This document shows, piece by piece, positions 16,382-25,449 of a stretch of 33,285 nucleotides of DNA. Every line of letters begins with the position of its first letter. Within the stretch, counting starts at the first letter, position 1. Source of the DNA: Gammaproteobacteria bacterium (GTDB lineage Bacteria; Pseudomonadota; Gammaproteobacteria; SG8-11); assembly GCA_013151345.1 (NCBI GenBank), contig JAADIM010000085.1, forward strand, positions 1 to 33,285, written 5' to 3'. Below the pieces are notes generated by a model. It searched no databases. It had not been told where the DNA came from and was given only the letters and a program-made list of their open reading frames with translations. The position numbers and the translations under genes are program-made.

Positions 16382-19300
16382 TTATTCCGCAACTTGGATA
16401 CCACCGCCGCTCTGAAAACGACTGGTAAAGTTCAAATTCTCTATATTATTAGTAGTAACCGTAACGCGTGAAATCTCGCCACTGGCCTCACCAGGATCAT
16501 CATTTATTGAAAAATTATTCAGATCGCTAACTGCCTTTATCGCATATTTTCCCGGTTTAACACCGTTAATGCTGTAGTTGTACGAACCATTAATCGAGTT
16601 ACCAATAATCACCGTGTCTTTTTTGTTATCAGCAGCATCAAGCAGTATGCCATATTGAAAACCAGTATCACCTGTACGGCTTAATGGACCAACTTGCATG
16701 GTAACGGGTACATTCACACTGCCGGAAATGTCACCTGAGTAATTAAACAAAATCACTCCTTGGTATTGCGCGTTAGAGAGTCCCGTACGATTAACTGTAA
16801 CTGAATAGCGACCTAACTTTGTTGTTTGATCAACCATGATCGGCGCGACCGATAACCACGGCGGGCTGCTGATATCCGGCGCAAGTATAAAATTGCCACC
16901 GCCTAAATTACTTATGTTTAATTCCGCAGAAATACTCTGTTGCCCCGCAGAAGCGCCTGGTTCCGGGAAATAATATGATTTTGAACTAATAGACAAAAAC
17001 GCGGGTAATGCGTCGCTACCGTTAGCGTTAACCAACTTCGCCAGCCGAACTGCTTTTTCGGCATCAACCAATCCAAACCCAAATTTGTCATTACGCACTC
17101 TTGCACCATCACCGGATACATCAGTGGAAATCGAACCTGTTTCGAGCATAATATCAAATTCGAGCGGCGTCATATTTGGGTAAACCGCTTTCATTAGGGC
17201 AGCAACACCGGCAACATGCGGTGACGCCATCGATGTACCTGACAAACTTCGAGTGATTGGGGTGCGCCTGTCAATGGCATTATCTATATCGAAGAAACCA
17301 GTTGCAGATGTGCTAAACACGCCATTATCGCCACTACGACCATCTCCACCTGGTGCGGCAATATCAATAAACTGACCAAAGTTTGAAAAACGCGATATTA
17401 TTTTTTCTGACAGCACAAGCCTGCTCACGGCACTGACTGAGATAACGCCATCATAAGATGCCGGATAGCTGGGTACGTCTGTAGCTCTATTTCCTGCTGC
17501 CGCCACCACGATAACACCGGCATTAGCATTTCGTACCTGATTAAATGTATCCTGTTCAAACTGACTATATCTTCCACCGCCAAGACTAAGATTAATTATA
17601 TCCGCCACATTCCCTGCTGCGATACGTGCAGTCGTTTCCGCGTCTGTCTCCTCAGAGTTACTCAACCCAGCGGCATAACGTACACCTTCCATGATGTCAA
17701 AACTAGTACCACCACCTAACCCTAACGCACGAATTGGCATCACCTTGGTATTTGTTTTCCAGGCAACGCCGGCAACGTTCAATCCATTATCAGATAATGC
17801 AGCAACAGTCCCCGCAACATGAGTACCATGAAAAATAGATTCATCATCTTCACCATCTTCATCGCCAGGGTCATCTGGGTTTGAATCTCTACCGTCTCCA
17901 TCAATAGCAATTGAGAGCGATGAAATAAAGTCATAACCTTGGACAAGTTTACCGGCAAGATCAGGATGGGATAATACGACACCAGTATCCACCACGGCGA
18001 CAACAATATTCGTACCAGGTACAGCAGGTGTGGTCACGGCATCCCAAGCTTTTGGCAAATTAATCAATGGATAATGCCATTGCTTACTAATATAGTCTGG
18101 ATCATTAGGTTCAACTAACGGATGTCGAATATAATTCAGGTCTGCACTTGCTACATCTGACCGTAGACGCAACGCTTTCACTGCCATAATGGTATTTGAT
18201 TTAAGTTGTTTCTGCGGATCACTGAATCTGGAATTTATTTTTTCGTTGCTTGCTGCAACCTTAATACCCAACACCGAAAACGCGATCTTTTTTTGCTTTT
18301 CTCCCCCTAATCCAAATAACATTGCAGCACCAGGCTGACCAGCCTTTGCCACCATCCCAATCGATGCGGCTCGATTCTTTACTGACAAATTTTGTACTGA
18401 CACAACAGTATCTACTAATAGACCCGGCTGTGACGCGGCATTCTCTTTAAATTTTACGATTACATCACCAGGAACAAATTCATCCTGAATGCTTAACACA
18501 CTACCAGTATCCAGAACAGTGGCATTTCCGATCGTTAATACATAACTCGAGTAGCCTTTTAATGCACAAACAATAATATTATAGATACCATCAGTGGGCA
18601 CCACGAGATGCTCTACTGACGAACTGGATTTTGAAAATGCAATTGGATTGTTTGGAGAGTCACACGCATTAGAGGAAAAAGGGAGGGCATTTAAAGGCCC
18701 AAACAAATACAAATCCAGATCATGCTTATTTGGCTCGCTCACTCTATAATTACTTATTGATAGCGCTATCGTTTGATTTGCTGTCAACGTAACTCTATAG
18801 GTATCAAACTTATCAGCAATAAATTCAAATCGATCACCGATTGAATTAACTTCCTCGTCCTCACTTGTCGCAATTGCACTGGCAAACCCGCCGACGATCG
18901 CAGGGTTTGACACAGTTTGCGCAGTCGCGGGTGTATCGTTAGAAGCGAAAACCGCCAACGGATCATTAACATCGCTGTCAACAACAGAACCAGGTTGCGC
19001 AATAATGGTACCACTCAGAGAATAGCCGACCGGAATCTCTTGTATAATCTGCTGTTGATCGAAATTATCATCTGTAACAATCAATGTAACCCGAAAATTA
19101 CCATAACCTTCGAAAGTGTGCTCGTTCGTTAGTCCTGCAATTCCATTTGTTCCATCGCCAAAATCCCATTGGTAGTTGGTAATATTTCCGGTGGAACTAG
19201 ACGCATCAACCTTCACTTGGTAAGGAGGCGTCCCACTATCACCCACTCCCTCATAGGTGAAAGAAGCAGACAAAGGTGGCCGCGAGTCTGAACAACCGCC

Positions 19301-19384
19301 TAACGCTAATACTGCCAAACACAACAGGGTTAGCAAATTCTTGGCCGACAAAGTGAGGCGCTTGCTGAAAACCATCGTTGGCAT
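16382..19384 (-). CDS. Surface S8-family subtilisin-like protease with PKD domain
   Basis: This is a 1000-residue lipoprotein protease. The signal peptide ends in a lipobox (LALGGC, about Cys31). A PKD domain follows (about 40-120, YQWDFGDGT), then a pre-peptidase-type beta domain (about 180-290, DLDLYLFG) and an I9-like propeptide region (about 300-425, VPGDVIVKFK). The catalytic domain has Asp466 (VAVVDTGV), His519 (HGTHVAG), the oxyanion Asn (AAAGN) and Ser718 (GTSMASPHVAG). An acidic Asp-rich loop before the His (DGDGRDSNPDDPGDEDGED) probably binds calcium. The C-terminus has immunoglobulin-like domains. GGGAG lies 5 nt upstream of the ATG at 19384. It probably forms an operon with the PrcB-like gene. 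Confidence 0.93.
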   Translation of the reverse strand: MPTMVFSKRLTLSAKNLLTLLCLAVLALGGCSDSRPPLSASFTYEGVGDSGTPPYQVKVDASSSTGNITNYQWDFGDGTNGIAGLTNEHTFEGYGNFRVTLIVTDDNFDQQQIIQEIPVGYSLSGTIIAQPGSVVDSDVNDPLAVFASNDTPATAQTVSNPAIVGGFASAIATSEDEEVNSIGDRFEFIADKFDTYRVTLTANQTIALSISNYRVSEPNKHDLDLYLFGPLNALPFSSNACDSPNNPIAFSKSSSSVEHLVVPTDGIYNIIVCALKGYSSYVLTIGNATVLDTGSVLSIQDEFVPGDVIVKFKENAASQPGLLVDTVVSVQNLSVKNRAASIGMVAKAGQPGAAMLFGLGGEKQKKIAFSVLGIKVAASNEKINSRFSDPQKQLKSNTIMAVKALRLRSDVASADLNYIRHPLVEPNDPDYISKQWHYPLINLPKAWDAVTTPAVPGTNIVVAVVDTGVVLSHPDLAGKLVQGYDFISSLSIAIDGDGRDSNPDDPGDEDGEDDESIFHGTHVAGTVAALSDNGLNVAGVAWKTNTKVMPIRALGLGGGTSFDIMEGVRYAAGLSNSEETDAETTARIAAGNVADIINLSLGGGRYSQFEQDTFNQVRNANAGVIVVAAAGNRATDVPSYPASYDGVISVSAVSRLVLSEKIISRFSNFGQFIDIAAPGGDGRSGDNGVFSTSATGFFDIDNAIDRRTPITRSLSGTSMASPHVAGVAALMKAVYPNMTPLEFDIMLETGSISTDVSGDGARVRNDKFGFGLVDAEKAVRLAKLVNANGSDALPAFLSISSKSYYFPEPGASAGQQSISAELNISNLGGGNFILAPDISSPPWLSVAPIMVDQTTKLGRYSVTVNRTGLSNAQYQGVILFNYSGDISGSVNVPVTMQVGPLSRTGDTGFQYGILLDAADNKKDTVIIGNSINGSYNYSINGVKPGKYAIKAVSDLNNFSINDDPGEASGEISRVTVTTNNIENLNFTSRFQSGGGIQVAE

Positions 19385-19828
19385 CAATACTCCCTTAAAC
19401 TGCTCCTTAAATTCAAATTCTAGCCTTACTTGCGCATTCTTTAGGATAAAGCAATCCCAAATACGCTATTCATATTATCTGTTGATAATTTCCTAACTAT
19501 AAGCCCTATATATTAAAAATTAAGTGATCGAATTAACACAAATTCACCGGATATTGGCCATTAAACCAACTCACCTTATGAGTTAAGCTATTGTTAATAT
19601 TAAATAAACCATCATTTGCGCATTATATCACGGACTGTGCCTTGAAATTTACCATTTAGACTCTAATATTGAGAAAAGATATGAGCATTTGTTCCTGAAG
19701 CCAGCCTTATATGATCACAAACGATCAAGACTGCATATATCTTAAAACAATAATTTCACTTACAATAGCGGCCCGGTAGGCCCGGTACCAGACATCCAAT
19801 AAAAAGGCAGTTCAGGACACACGCAACG
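19385..19828. other. Divergent spacer, subtilase and DUF1820 genes
   Basis: 444 bp of AT-rich DNA with no gene. A candidate -10 TACAAT lies about 60-70 bp before the DUF1820 start. A 9-bp near-tandem repeat (GCCCGGTAG GCCCGGTAC, 19771-19788) sits in the presumed 5' leader of that gene. Confidence 0.45.
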
Positions 19829-20176
19829 ATGAGTACAAATCGAGTTTATAAAGTCATTTTCTCAAGTCAAGGCGAAGTATACGAAATTTATGCCCGGGAA
19901 ATTTATCAGGGAGAAATGTTTGGGTTTGTAGAAGTAGAGGAAATTGTTTTCGGCGAGCGCTCCGCAGTGTTAGTTGACCCATCAGAAGAACGTTTAAAAA
20001 CTGAATTCGCTAATGTAAAACGCACCTATATACCTATGCACACAATTATTCGGATTGATGAAGTTGAAAAAGAAGGCGTCAGCAAAATCACGCCTGTGTC
20101 TGGCTCCTCAAGTGAAAGTAAAATTACCAGCTTTCCTGGTTACATTCCACCTGGCGGCGATTCCGGAAAAAAGTAA
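19829..20176 (+). CDS. DUF1820 family protein
   Basis: This 115-residue cytoplasmic protein of unknown function matches the conserved gammaproteobacterial DUF1820 pattern: YKVIFSSQGEVYEIYAREI, GFVEVEEIVFGERSAVLVDP, then RTYIPMHTIIRIDEVEKEG. The tail (GSSSESKITSFPGYIPPGG) is probably disordered. It is followed 102 bp later by the antiporter gene in the same direction, and the two may be co-transcribed. Its role is not known. Confidence 0.88.
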   Translation: MSTNRVYKVIFSSQGEVYEIYAREIYQGEMFGFVEVEEIVFGERSAVLVDPSEERLKTEFANVKRTYIPMHTIIRIDEVEKEGVSKITPVSGSSSESKITSFPGYIPPGGDSGKK

Positions 20177-20201
20177 AACTGACTTAATGGTTTGTCACAG
20201 C

Positions 20202-20268
20202 AGCTACGGGACTGGACTACCTGACTGAGCTACCGGACTAAGCTCTAACAGACGAAGCTACCAGACTG
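20202..20268. repeat. Degenerate tandem repeat in the DUF1820-antiporter spacer
   Basis: About five imperfect units of 13-15 bp resembling AGCTACCGGACTGA fill most of the 102-bp gap, ending beside the antiporter ribosome-binding site. They cannot be coding because of length variation between units. Confidence 0.7.
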
Positions 20269-20278
20269 AGGTAATGAC

Positions 20279-21517
20279 ATGAGCCTTCTCAACATCGCTG
20301 CGATTCTCATCACATTAACCGCCCTTTTCAGCTATATAAATTTTCGCTTCATAAAACTACCTTCCACCATCGGCATCATGCTGATTTCTCTATGCGTTTC
20401 GATAATAATCGTCGGATTAGGAAAAATAGGCTTTGCTAACATTGCCCAACATAGCCGTGATTTGCTGGATAAAGTCGACTTTAATACAACGTTAATGCAA
20501 GGCATGTTGAGCTTTTTATTATTCGCTGGCGCACTGCATATTAATCTAAATGACTTGGCTAAACAAAAATGGGTAATAGGTGGCTTAGCCACTTTTGGCG
20601 TTATTTTATCTACGTTTATTATCGGATCGACCACCTGGTATCTGCTACGTTTACTTAATGTCGAACTATCTTTTATTTATTGTTTGATTTTTGGTGCCCT
20701 GATTTCACCGACTGACCCAATCGCTGTACTTGGCATATTGAAAACCGCCGGCGCCCCTAAATCACTGGAAACTAAAATAGCGGGGGAATCACTCTTTAAC
20801 GATGGCATTGGTGTGGTTGTATTTATCGTGCTATTAGAAATAGCAACAGGTGGGCATGAAATACAAGCCGGGCATATAATTATTTTATTTCTTGAAGAAG
20901 CCGTTGGTGGAATCATATACGGCCTGATCATTGGCGCAATCGCTTATTGGATGTTAAAAAGCGTGGACAATTACCAAGTTGAAATTTTAGTCACCCTGGC
21001 ACTTGTGATGGGTGGTTATGCGCTCGCTAACGTTATCCATACGTCCGGCCCCATTGCAGTAGTCGTTGCGGGTTTGCTGATTGGTAACCACGGGCGACTG
21101 TTAGCAATGTCAGATAAAACACGTGAGCATCTGGACACCTTTTGGGAGTTGGTCGATGAAATATTAAATGCTGTCTTATTTGTATTGATTGGCCTGGAGG
21201 TATTGGTACTCACTTTCAGTTCTGATTACCTGCTTGCTGCAATACTACTGATCCCGGTCGTATTAATCGCACGTTTTATTTGTGTCGGCGTTCCAGTCAG
21301 CCTGCTAAAACTACGCAGAGAATTTAGCCCCAATGCGATCAAAGTAATGACCTGGGGTGGTTTGCGCGGCGGTATATCAGTGGCCTTAGCCTTGTCATTA
21401 CCTCCCGGAACGCAAAGAGATATTATCCTGGCAATTACCTATGTCATCGTTATATTTTCCATTTCAGTCCAAGGACTTACCATAGGCAAACTCATCCAGA
21501 AGCAAAATTTCGACTAA
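20279..21517 (+). CDS. Na+/H+ antiporter, CPA1 (NhaP-type) family
   Basis: This is a 412-residue inner-membrane protein with about 12 hydrophobic segments. CPA1 exchanger hallmarks are ISPTDPIAVLG (Pro-Thr-Asp-Pro at about 144-147) and the ion-binding ESLFNDGIGVV (about 170-180, Asn-Asp pair). MTWGGLRGGISVALALSLP near the C-terminus is also typical. It exports Na+ (or K+) in exchange for protons for pH and salt balance. A GAGG lies 8 nt upstream of the ATG. A large hairpin follows the stop codon. Confidence 0.93.
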   Translation: MSLLNIAAILITLTALFSYINFRFIKLPSTIGIMLISLCVSIIIVGLGKIGFANIAQHSRDLLDKVDFNTTLMQGMLSFLLFAGALHINLNDLAKQKWVIGGLATFGVILSTFIIGSTTWYLLRLLNVELSFIYCLIFGALISPTDPIAVLGILKTAGAPKSLETKIAGESLFNDGIGVVVFIVLLEIATGGHEIQAGHIIILFLEEAVGGIIYGLIIGAIAYWMLKSVDNYQVEILVTLALVMGGYALANVIHTSGPIAVVVAGLLIGNHGRLLAMSDKTREHLDTFWELVDEILNAVLFVLIGLEVLVLTFSSDYLLAAILLIPVVLIARFICVGVPVSLLKLRREFSPNAIKVMTWGGLRGGISVALALSLPPGTQRDIILAITYVIVIFSISVQGLTIGKLIQKQNFD

Positions 21518-21526
21518 GCTGTTTTC

Positions 21527-21559
21527 CCTTGTGGGGTGTGTGATACGCACCCCACAAGG
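21527..21559 (+). terminator. Hairpin after the antiporter gene
   Basis: Perfect 12-bp inverted repeat CCTTGTGGGGTG/CACCCCACAAGG with a 9-nt loop, 10 bp after the stop codon. It lacks a downstream T run, so it may protect the 3' end or act with Rho rather than terminate alone. Confidence 0.6.
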
Positions 21560-21580
21560 CGCGTACCTCATCAAAAAAAC

Positions 21581-21609
21581 TTGCAAATACTAATGAGAAT
21601 GATTATCAT
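21581..21609 (+). promoter_or_regulatory. Promoter of the ferric-iron uptake genes
   Basis: -35 TTGCAA (21581-21586), 17-bp spacer, -10 TATCAT (21604-21609). The -10 and most of the spacer lie inside the Fur box, so Fur binding would block polymerase. Confidence 0.6.
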
Positions 21610-21611
21610 TT
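21592..21611. promoter_or_regulatory. Fur box
   Basis: AATGAGAATGATTATCATTT is close to the 19-bp Fur consensus (GATAATGATAATCATTATC). It overlaps the predicted -10 element about 35 bp before the binding-protein ATG, so iron repression of the downstream pair is expected. Confidence 0.88.
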
Positions 21612-21645
21612 GTATTCACGTTAGATAATTTACACGAGGTAGCAG

Positions 21646-22668
21646 ATGAAACAGCGTTTAACTCAAGGGCTCCTACTACTAACAGGGCTCTCAATTTTTC
21701 TTTTATTTAACATATCAACGACCTACGCAGATGACGGGATTATCGTGTTTTCAGGTCGCAGCGATAAATTCATAAAGCCGGTAATAAAAGTATTTACTGA
21801 GCAAACCGGTATCAAGGTCACCCTTCACAATGCTAAATCGACCGCATTGATTAACAAATTAAGATTTGAGGCTCAGCACACTAAAGCTGACTTATTTATA
21901 AGCAATGATGCCGGCAATTTGCAGATAGGCAGCGAACTAGACCTATTTCAACCTATACCGGATAAAGTAATTGCCGTCATACCGGAAAACTACCGCGCTG
22001 CTGACAAAACTTGGGTTGGCCTTTCAGCACGCGCCCGTGTGCTGGTGGTGAACAAAAATGCCACTGATATTAGTTTTGTTAATTCTGTTTTTGATCTGGC
22101 AAATCCAAAATTAAAAAATCGCCTGGGCATTACCAATAATACAAATGAAAGCTACATTGCGGGTACCACTGTATACATGCTGGCAACTGATAGAGACACA
22201 ACAAAAAGCTGGTTGCAAGGCATAAAAGCCAACGTGGGAAGCGATGTATTTAACAAACACAGTAAAATCGTAAAAGCGGTTGCAAAAGGCAAAAAAGACG
22301 TTGGCCTGGTCAATCACTATTATATTTATAGATATCTTGCAGAAAATCCTGACGCACCTATTAAAATTATTTTACCTGACCAACAAAAAGGTCAAATGGG
22401 TGTAGCATGGAATGTAGCCGGAATTGCGATTAGCAAACATACCAAAAAGAAAGAAGCAGCCATTAAATTTGTTACATTTTTGCTTTCAGAACAGGGGCAA
22501 GCACTCTTTGCAAAAGTCAATCGCGAATATCCCACTCGCCCTGATATTGCTACAGCGCCGGAAGTACCTGCTGCCGACTCGTTCAAAGTGGCAAATATCC
22601 CCATGTATGAACTTGGTAAACAACGAAATGCCACTATAGACCTAATAGAAGAAGTTGGGATGCCGTAA
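21646..22668 (+). CDS. Ferric-iron ABC transporter, periplasmic binding protein (FbpA-like)
   Basis: The 340-residue protein has a Sec signal peptide (cleavage after TTYA) and a type II binding-protein fold: DGIIVFSGRSDKFIKPVI at the mature N-terminus, the VGLSARARVLVVNK hinge region, and GQMGVAWNVAGIAI. The adjacent pair Tyr225-Tyr226 (NHYYIYRYL) matches the iron-binding tyrosines of FbpA/FutA proteins. Together with the Fur box, this supports Fe3+ binding in the periplasm. The partner permease follows, but no ATPase gene does. Confidence 0.93.
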   Translation: MKQRLTQGLLLLTGLSIFLLFNISTTYADDGIIVFSGRSDKFIKPVIKVFTEQTGIKVTLHNAKSTALINKLRFEAQHTKADLFISNDAGNLQIGSELDLFQPIPDKVIAVIPENYRAADKTWVGLSARARVLVVNKNATDISFVNSVFDLANPKLKNRLGITNNTNESYIAGTTVYMLATDRDTTKSWLQGIKANVGSDVFNKHSKIVKAVAKGKKDVGLVNHYYIYRYLAENPDAPIKIILPDQQKGQMGVAWNVAGIAISKHTKKKEAAIKFVTFLLSEQGQALFAKVNREYPTRPDIATAPEVPAADSFKVANIPMYELGKQRNATIDLIEEVGMP

Positions 22669-22703
22669 TACTTAAGGAACCTATGACTAAAATCGACTAA
22701 GTC

Positions 22704-22856
22704 ATGAATGGACCTATGCGCCGAAAATTGGCAACCACAGTATTTGCAATGCCACGTCGTTTCGCACGTCCCGGCAACTGCACCTGCGTTGCTCTACTTC
22801 CCTACGTCCTTATAAGTCGCAGTGCTCTCACGATATCAGTACATTATCATGTATAA
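22704..22856 (+). other. 50-codon reading frame of unusual composition before the permease gene
   Basis: An ATG at 22704 (second in-frame ATG at 22716, MRRKLATTVFAMPRR) opens a frame that includes RPGNCTCVALLPYV and stops at 22854-22856, overlapping the permease start out of frame. The core 22716-22810 is visibly richer in G and C than its surroundings. The reverse strand is also open over much of it. It has no clear ribosome-binding site. It may be a fragment of a dispersed repeat rather than a gene. Confidence 0.35.
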
Positions 22857-24426
22857 AGAAAATAAATTTGCATCGTTAAATACTCTATCGGGTGCTGTCG
22901 TCGCATTTTCCGTAATTCCATTAATATTTGTTATGTACAACAGCTTGCTGCTGTCATCAGATAAATGGCTGGCCTTTTGGCACAGTCGTATTCCAGAGTT
23001 ATTATGGAACACATTATCACTTGCTACCGTCGTCGCGATTGGTAGCCTGATACTGGCGATACCAGCCGCGTGGTTTATCGCGAGACGTGATTTTCCTGGA
23101 CGACGTATTGCAACCTGGTTAATGGTATTACCACTAGCGGTGCCTACCTATGTATTTGCACATATATATACCGAATTACTCGAAGATGAAGGTTGGCTAG
23201 GTCGGTTTTGGTTAACTCTATTTGGTGAGAATGCAACAATTCCCGAACCATATGGTTTTATCGGTGCCGCGTGCGTTTTATCTATGGCAAGCTTCTCCTA
23301 TGTTTTTTTATTAGTGCGAAGTTCTTTATCACGATCGAGCCAAACCCTGGAAGAAGCCGCACGCATACAAGGCGCTGCACCATTAGAAGTTTTTAGGCGA
23401 ATAACCTTACCTCTGTTACGTCCAGCCATCGCCGCAGGACTCGCCGTCGTCGTACTTCATGTCTTATCTGATTTTGGTGCAGTAAGCATGCTGCGCTTCC
23501 AAACCTTTACGTTAAGCATATATTTACAGATGAATGGCCGTTTTGACTACCAGGGCGCGGCAGGCTTAAGCTTTATACTGGTAATACTCAGTCTCACTTT
23601 TTTAGTTCTTGAACGTTTTTTTCGTAAACGACAACGTTATTATGCAAGTAGCCAATCTCGTGTTATCCGAATTAAACCAGCAACATTTAAGGAAATATTA
23701 ATTATCTGGTCCTGGATCGGGACCATAGCTATATTCACCTTTTTATTACCACTGGCATGGATGCTTGCATGGAGTTGGGAAGCCTGGATTGACAATCTTA
23801 TCGGCAGTGAATTCCTAGGCTACACGTCAAATTCCATCACAGTCGCATTCATTGCGGGAAGTGTCGCAGTAATAGTGGCGTTACCCGTTGCACTTTTTCA
23901 TACTCGAATGCGATCAACTTTAAGTAATGTTTATATACAACTTTCCAGCGTAGGGTTTGTTCTACCTGGCCCCGTTGTCGCACTGGGTATTTTAACGTTT
24001 GTACTGGCATTTGTACCCGATCTATTTGCCACAGGTGGAATCATTATTTTAGTTATGGCGCTGGTCATTCGATTCCTGCCTCTTTCTGTTCAATCACAAG
24101 AAGCATCGTTACAGCAACTAACACCGTCAATTGAACAGGCGGGACGCGTTTTCGGCGCAGGACCATTGGAAAATTTTTGGCGCGTCACATTACCTATGAT
24201 TCGAACAGGAGTAACTACCGCGTTTGTGCTTGTTTTCATCGATGCATTAAAGGAGTTACCGGCGACATTGATTTTACGGCCAACGGGTTTTGATACTCTA
24301 CCAGTCAGAATATGGATAGAAGCCAGCGAAGAGATGCTGGAATTAGCCGCACCAGCAGCATTGATGCTGGTCGTAGGCACTCTTCCAGCGCTTTGGATTA
24401 TGATGCACAATGAACGACAAAATTAA
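22849..24426 (+). CDS. Ferric-iron ABC transporter, fused permease (FbpB-like)
   Basis: This 525-residue inner-membrane permease is made of two homologous halves of about six membrane segments each. Each half carries an ATPase-contacting EAA loop: EEAARIQGAAPLEVFRRITL in the first and QAGRVFGAGPLENFWRVTLP in the second, the usual arrangement of FbpB. The ATG at 22849 is favoured because hydrophobic segment 1 follows closely. An in-frame GTG at 22822 adds nine residues. Neither start has a good ribosome-binding site. The gene is 180 bp after the binding-protein gene and ends in a convergent junction, so the ATPase subunit must be encoded elsewhere. Confidence 0.93.
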   Translation: MYKENKFASLNTLSGAVVAFSVIPLIFVMYNSLLLSSDKWLAFWHSRIPELLWNTLSLATVVAIGSLILAIPAAWFIARRDFPGRRIATWLMVLPLAVPTYVFAHIYTELLEDEGWLGRFWLTLFGENATIPEPYGFIGAACVLSMASFSYVFLLVRSSLSRSSQTLEEAARIQGAAPLEVFRRITLPLLRPAIAAGLAVVVLHVLSDFGAVSMLRFQTFTLSIYLQMNGRFDYQGAAGLSFILVILSLTFLVLERFFRKRQRYYASSQSRVIRIKPATFKEILIIWSWIGTIAIFTFLLPLAWMLAWSWEAWIDNLIGSEFLGYTSNSITVAFIAGSVAVIVALPVALFHTRMRSTLSNVYIQLSSVGFVLPGPVVALGILTFVLAFVPDLFATGGIIILVMALVIRFLPLSVQSQEASLQQLTPSIEQAGRVFGAGPLENFWRVTLPMIRTGVTTAFVLVFIDALKELPATLILRPTGFDTLPVRIWIEASEEMLELAAPAALMLVVGTLPALWIMMHNERQN

Positions 24427-24497
24427 GCTGGGTATTCTGCCTCATGCGCGGATCTCCATGCTCGGAATCGGCACGTAATACTGAACCTATAAGCAAT

Positions 24498-24529
24498 CTC
24501 GTAATTTATCAAACTCGTAATTTACCAAA
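24498..24529. repeat. 16-bp tandem duplication at the HDOD gene 3' end
   Basis: CTCGTAATTTATCAAA (24498-24513) and CTCGTAATTTACCAAA (24514-24529) differ at one base. The HDOD stop codon lies at the junction, so the spacer copy repeats the last codons of the gene. Confidence 0.8.
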
Positions 24530-25423
24530 CATGGTTGTTTTGATTACATCAAATTCATGCTCGTTTATATCCAGATAGTCCAGAACAAGAGCGGACTCTT
24601 CTTCCCAATTAGCTTTTTGCGCTTTTCCGTTATATGCATAGGCCAGGTACTCGGCCATAGTGAGCAACGCCACTGATGCCCTAAGTTCACTTTTATCTTT
24701 ATAGGAGTCCGACGATAATACTTCTTCCACATTATGATGATTTAAAATAGCCAGGCTCACACGCTCAGGCAAATTCCATGCTTTGCAGACATAAAAGCCA
24801 ACTACCGCATGATTAGTATTCAGATTGTGATTCTCGACTTCTGTCATAGAATACTTTTCAGAGGTATAAGCGTATTGAAGCACTTCTGCATAATTTGGAA
24901 ATTTTTGTAATAATATGGGCGCCCCGATATCATGAAAAAGACCTAACGTATAAGCCACGTCGGAATTCATTACACCTAGCTCATTCGCCAGATTTGCTGC
25001 GACTAGCGCTATCTCATTGGCAGAATCAAAATATGCATCAATTTCCGGATAATCGCACCTCTTCATCGCCTCTCTTAAACAAAATGCATTCACCATATTG
25101 ACGACATTCGGCATGCCCAACAGTGTTGCCGCCCCCTGGACATCATCAATCTTGTCTTCTAATGCAAAAAAAGGTGAATTTATCGTCTCAATAACACTGG
25201 CTGTAACGGCTAAATCCTTACTGATAATTTCGCTTATCACTATACAATCAGATATGCCATCAGAGTAGTCACTCGATAGCTCTTTTTGTAGAGACAATAA
25301 GGTTATTGGTTGGGATGGAATATTAATATTTTCTAATATTTTATCTGCCTCCGGGTGACCAAGTGATCGCGTAGCTTCCTGATACTGTTGAGAATAACTC
25401 GTATTCGCTCTTTTATTATTCAT
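24509..25423 (-). CDS. HDOD-domain signalling protein
   Basis: This 304-residue cytoplasmic protein is built on an HDOD domain (about residues 40-240). It includes SSVIETINSPFF-type core helices (ASVIETINSPFFAL), GAATLLGMPNVVNMV, and LGLFHDIGAPILLQKFP with the His-Asp pair near residues 164-165. HDOD proteins act in signalling, often tied to motility, second messengers or stress, usually without proven catalysis. The ATG at 25423 has no well-placed ribosome-binding site. It overlaps the stop of an upstream 9-codon frame that has GGAGG, which suggests coupled translation. The gene converges on the iron permease. Confidence 0.85.
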   Translation of the reverse strand: MNNKRANTSYSQQYQEATRSLGHPEADKILENINIPSQPITLLSLQKELSSDYSDGISDCIVISEIISKDLAVTASVIETINSPFFALEDKIDDVQGAATLLGMPNVVNMVNAFCLREAMKRCDYPEIDAYFDSANEIALVAANLANELGVMNSDVAYTLGLFHDIGAPILLQKFPNYAEVLQYAYTSEKYSMTEVENHNLNTNHAVVGFYVCKAWNLPERVSLAILNHHNVEEVLSSDSYKDKSELRASVALLTMAEYLAYAYNGKAQKANWEEESALVLDYLDINEHEFDVIKTTMFGKLRV

Positions 25424-25449
25424 TTTTGCACATCGCCTAACAACAACAT
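25420..25449 (-). CDS. 9-codon leader peptide overlapping the HDOD start
   Basis: GGAGG, a 4-nt gap, then ATG encodes MLLLGDVQK and a TGA that overlaps the HDOD ATG (ATGA). This strong initiation site directly before a gene with a poor one is the classic layout for translational coupling. Expression is inferred only. Confidence 0.45.
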   Translation of the reverse strand: MLLLGDVQK

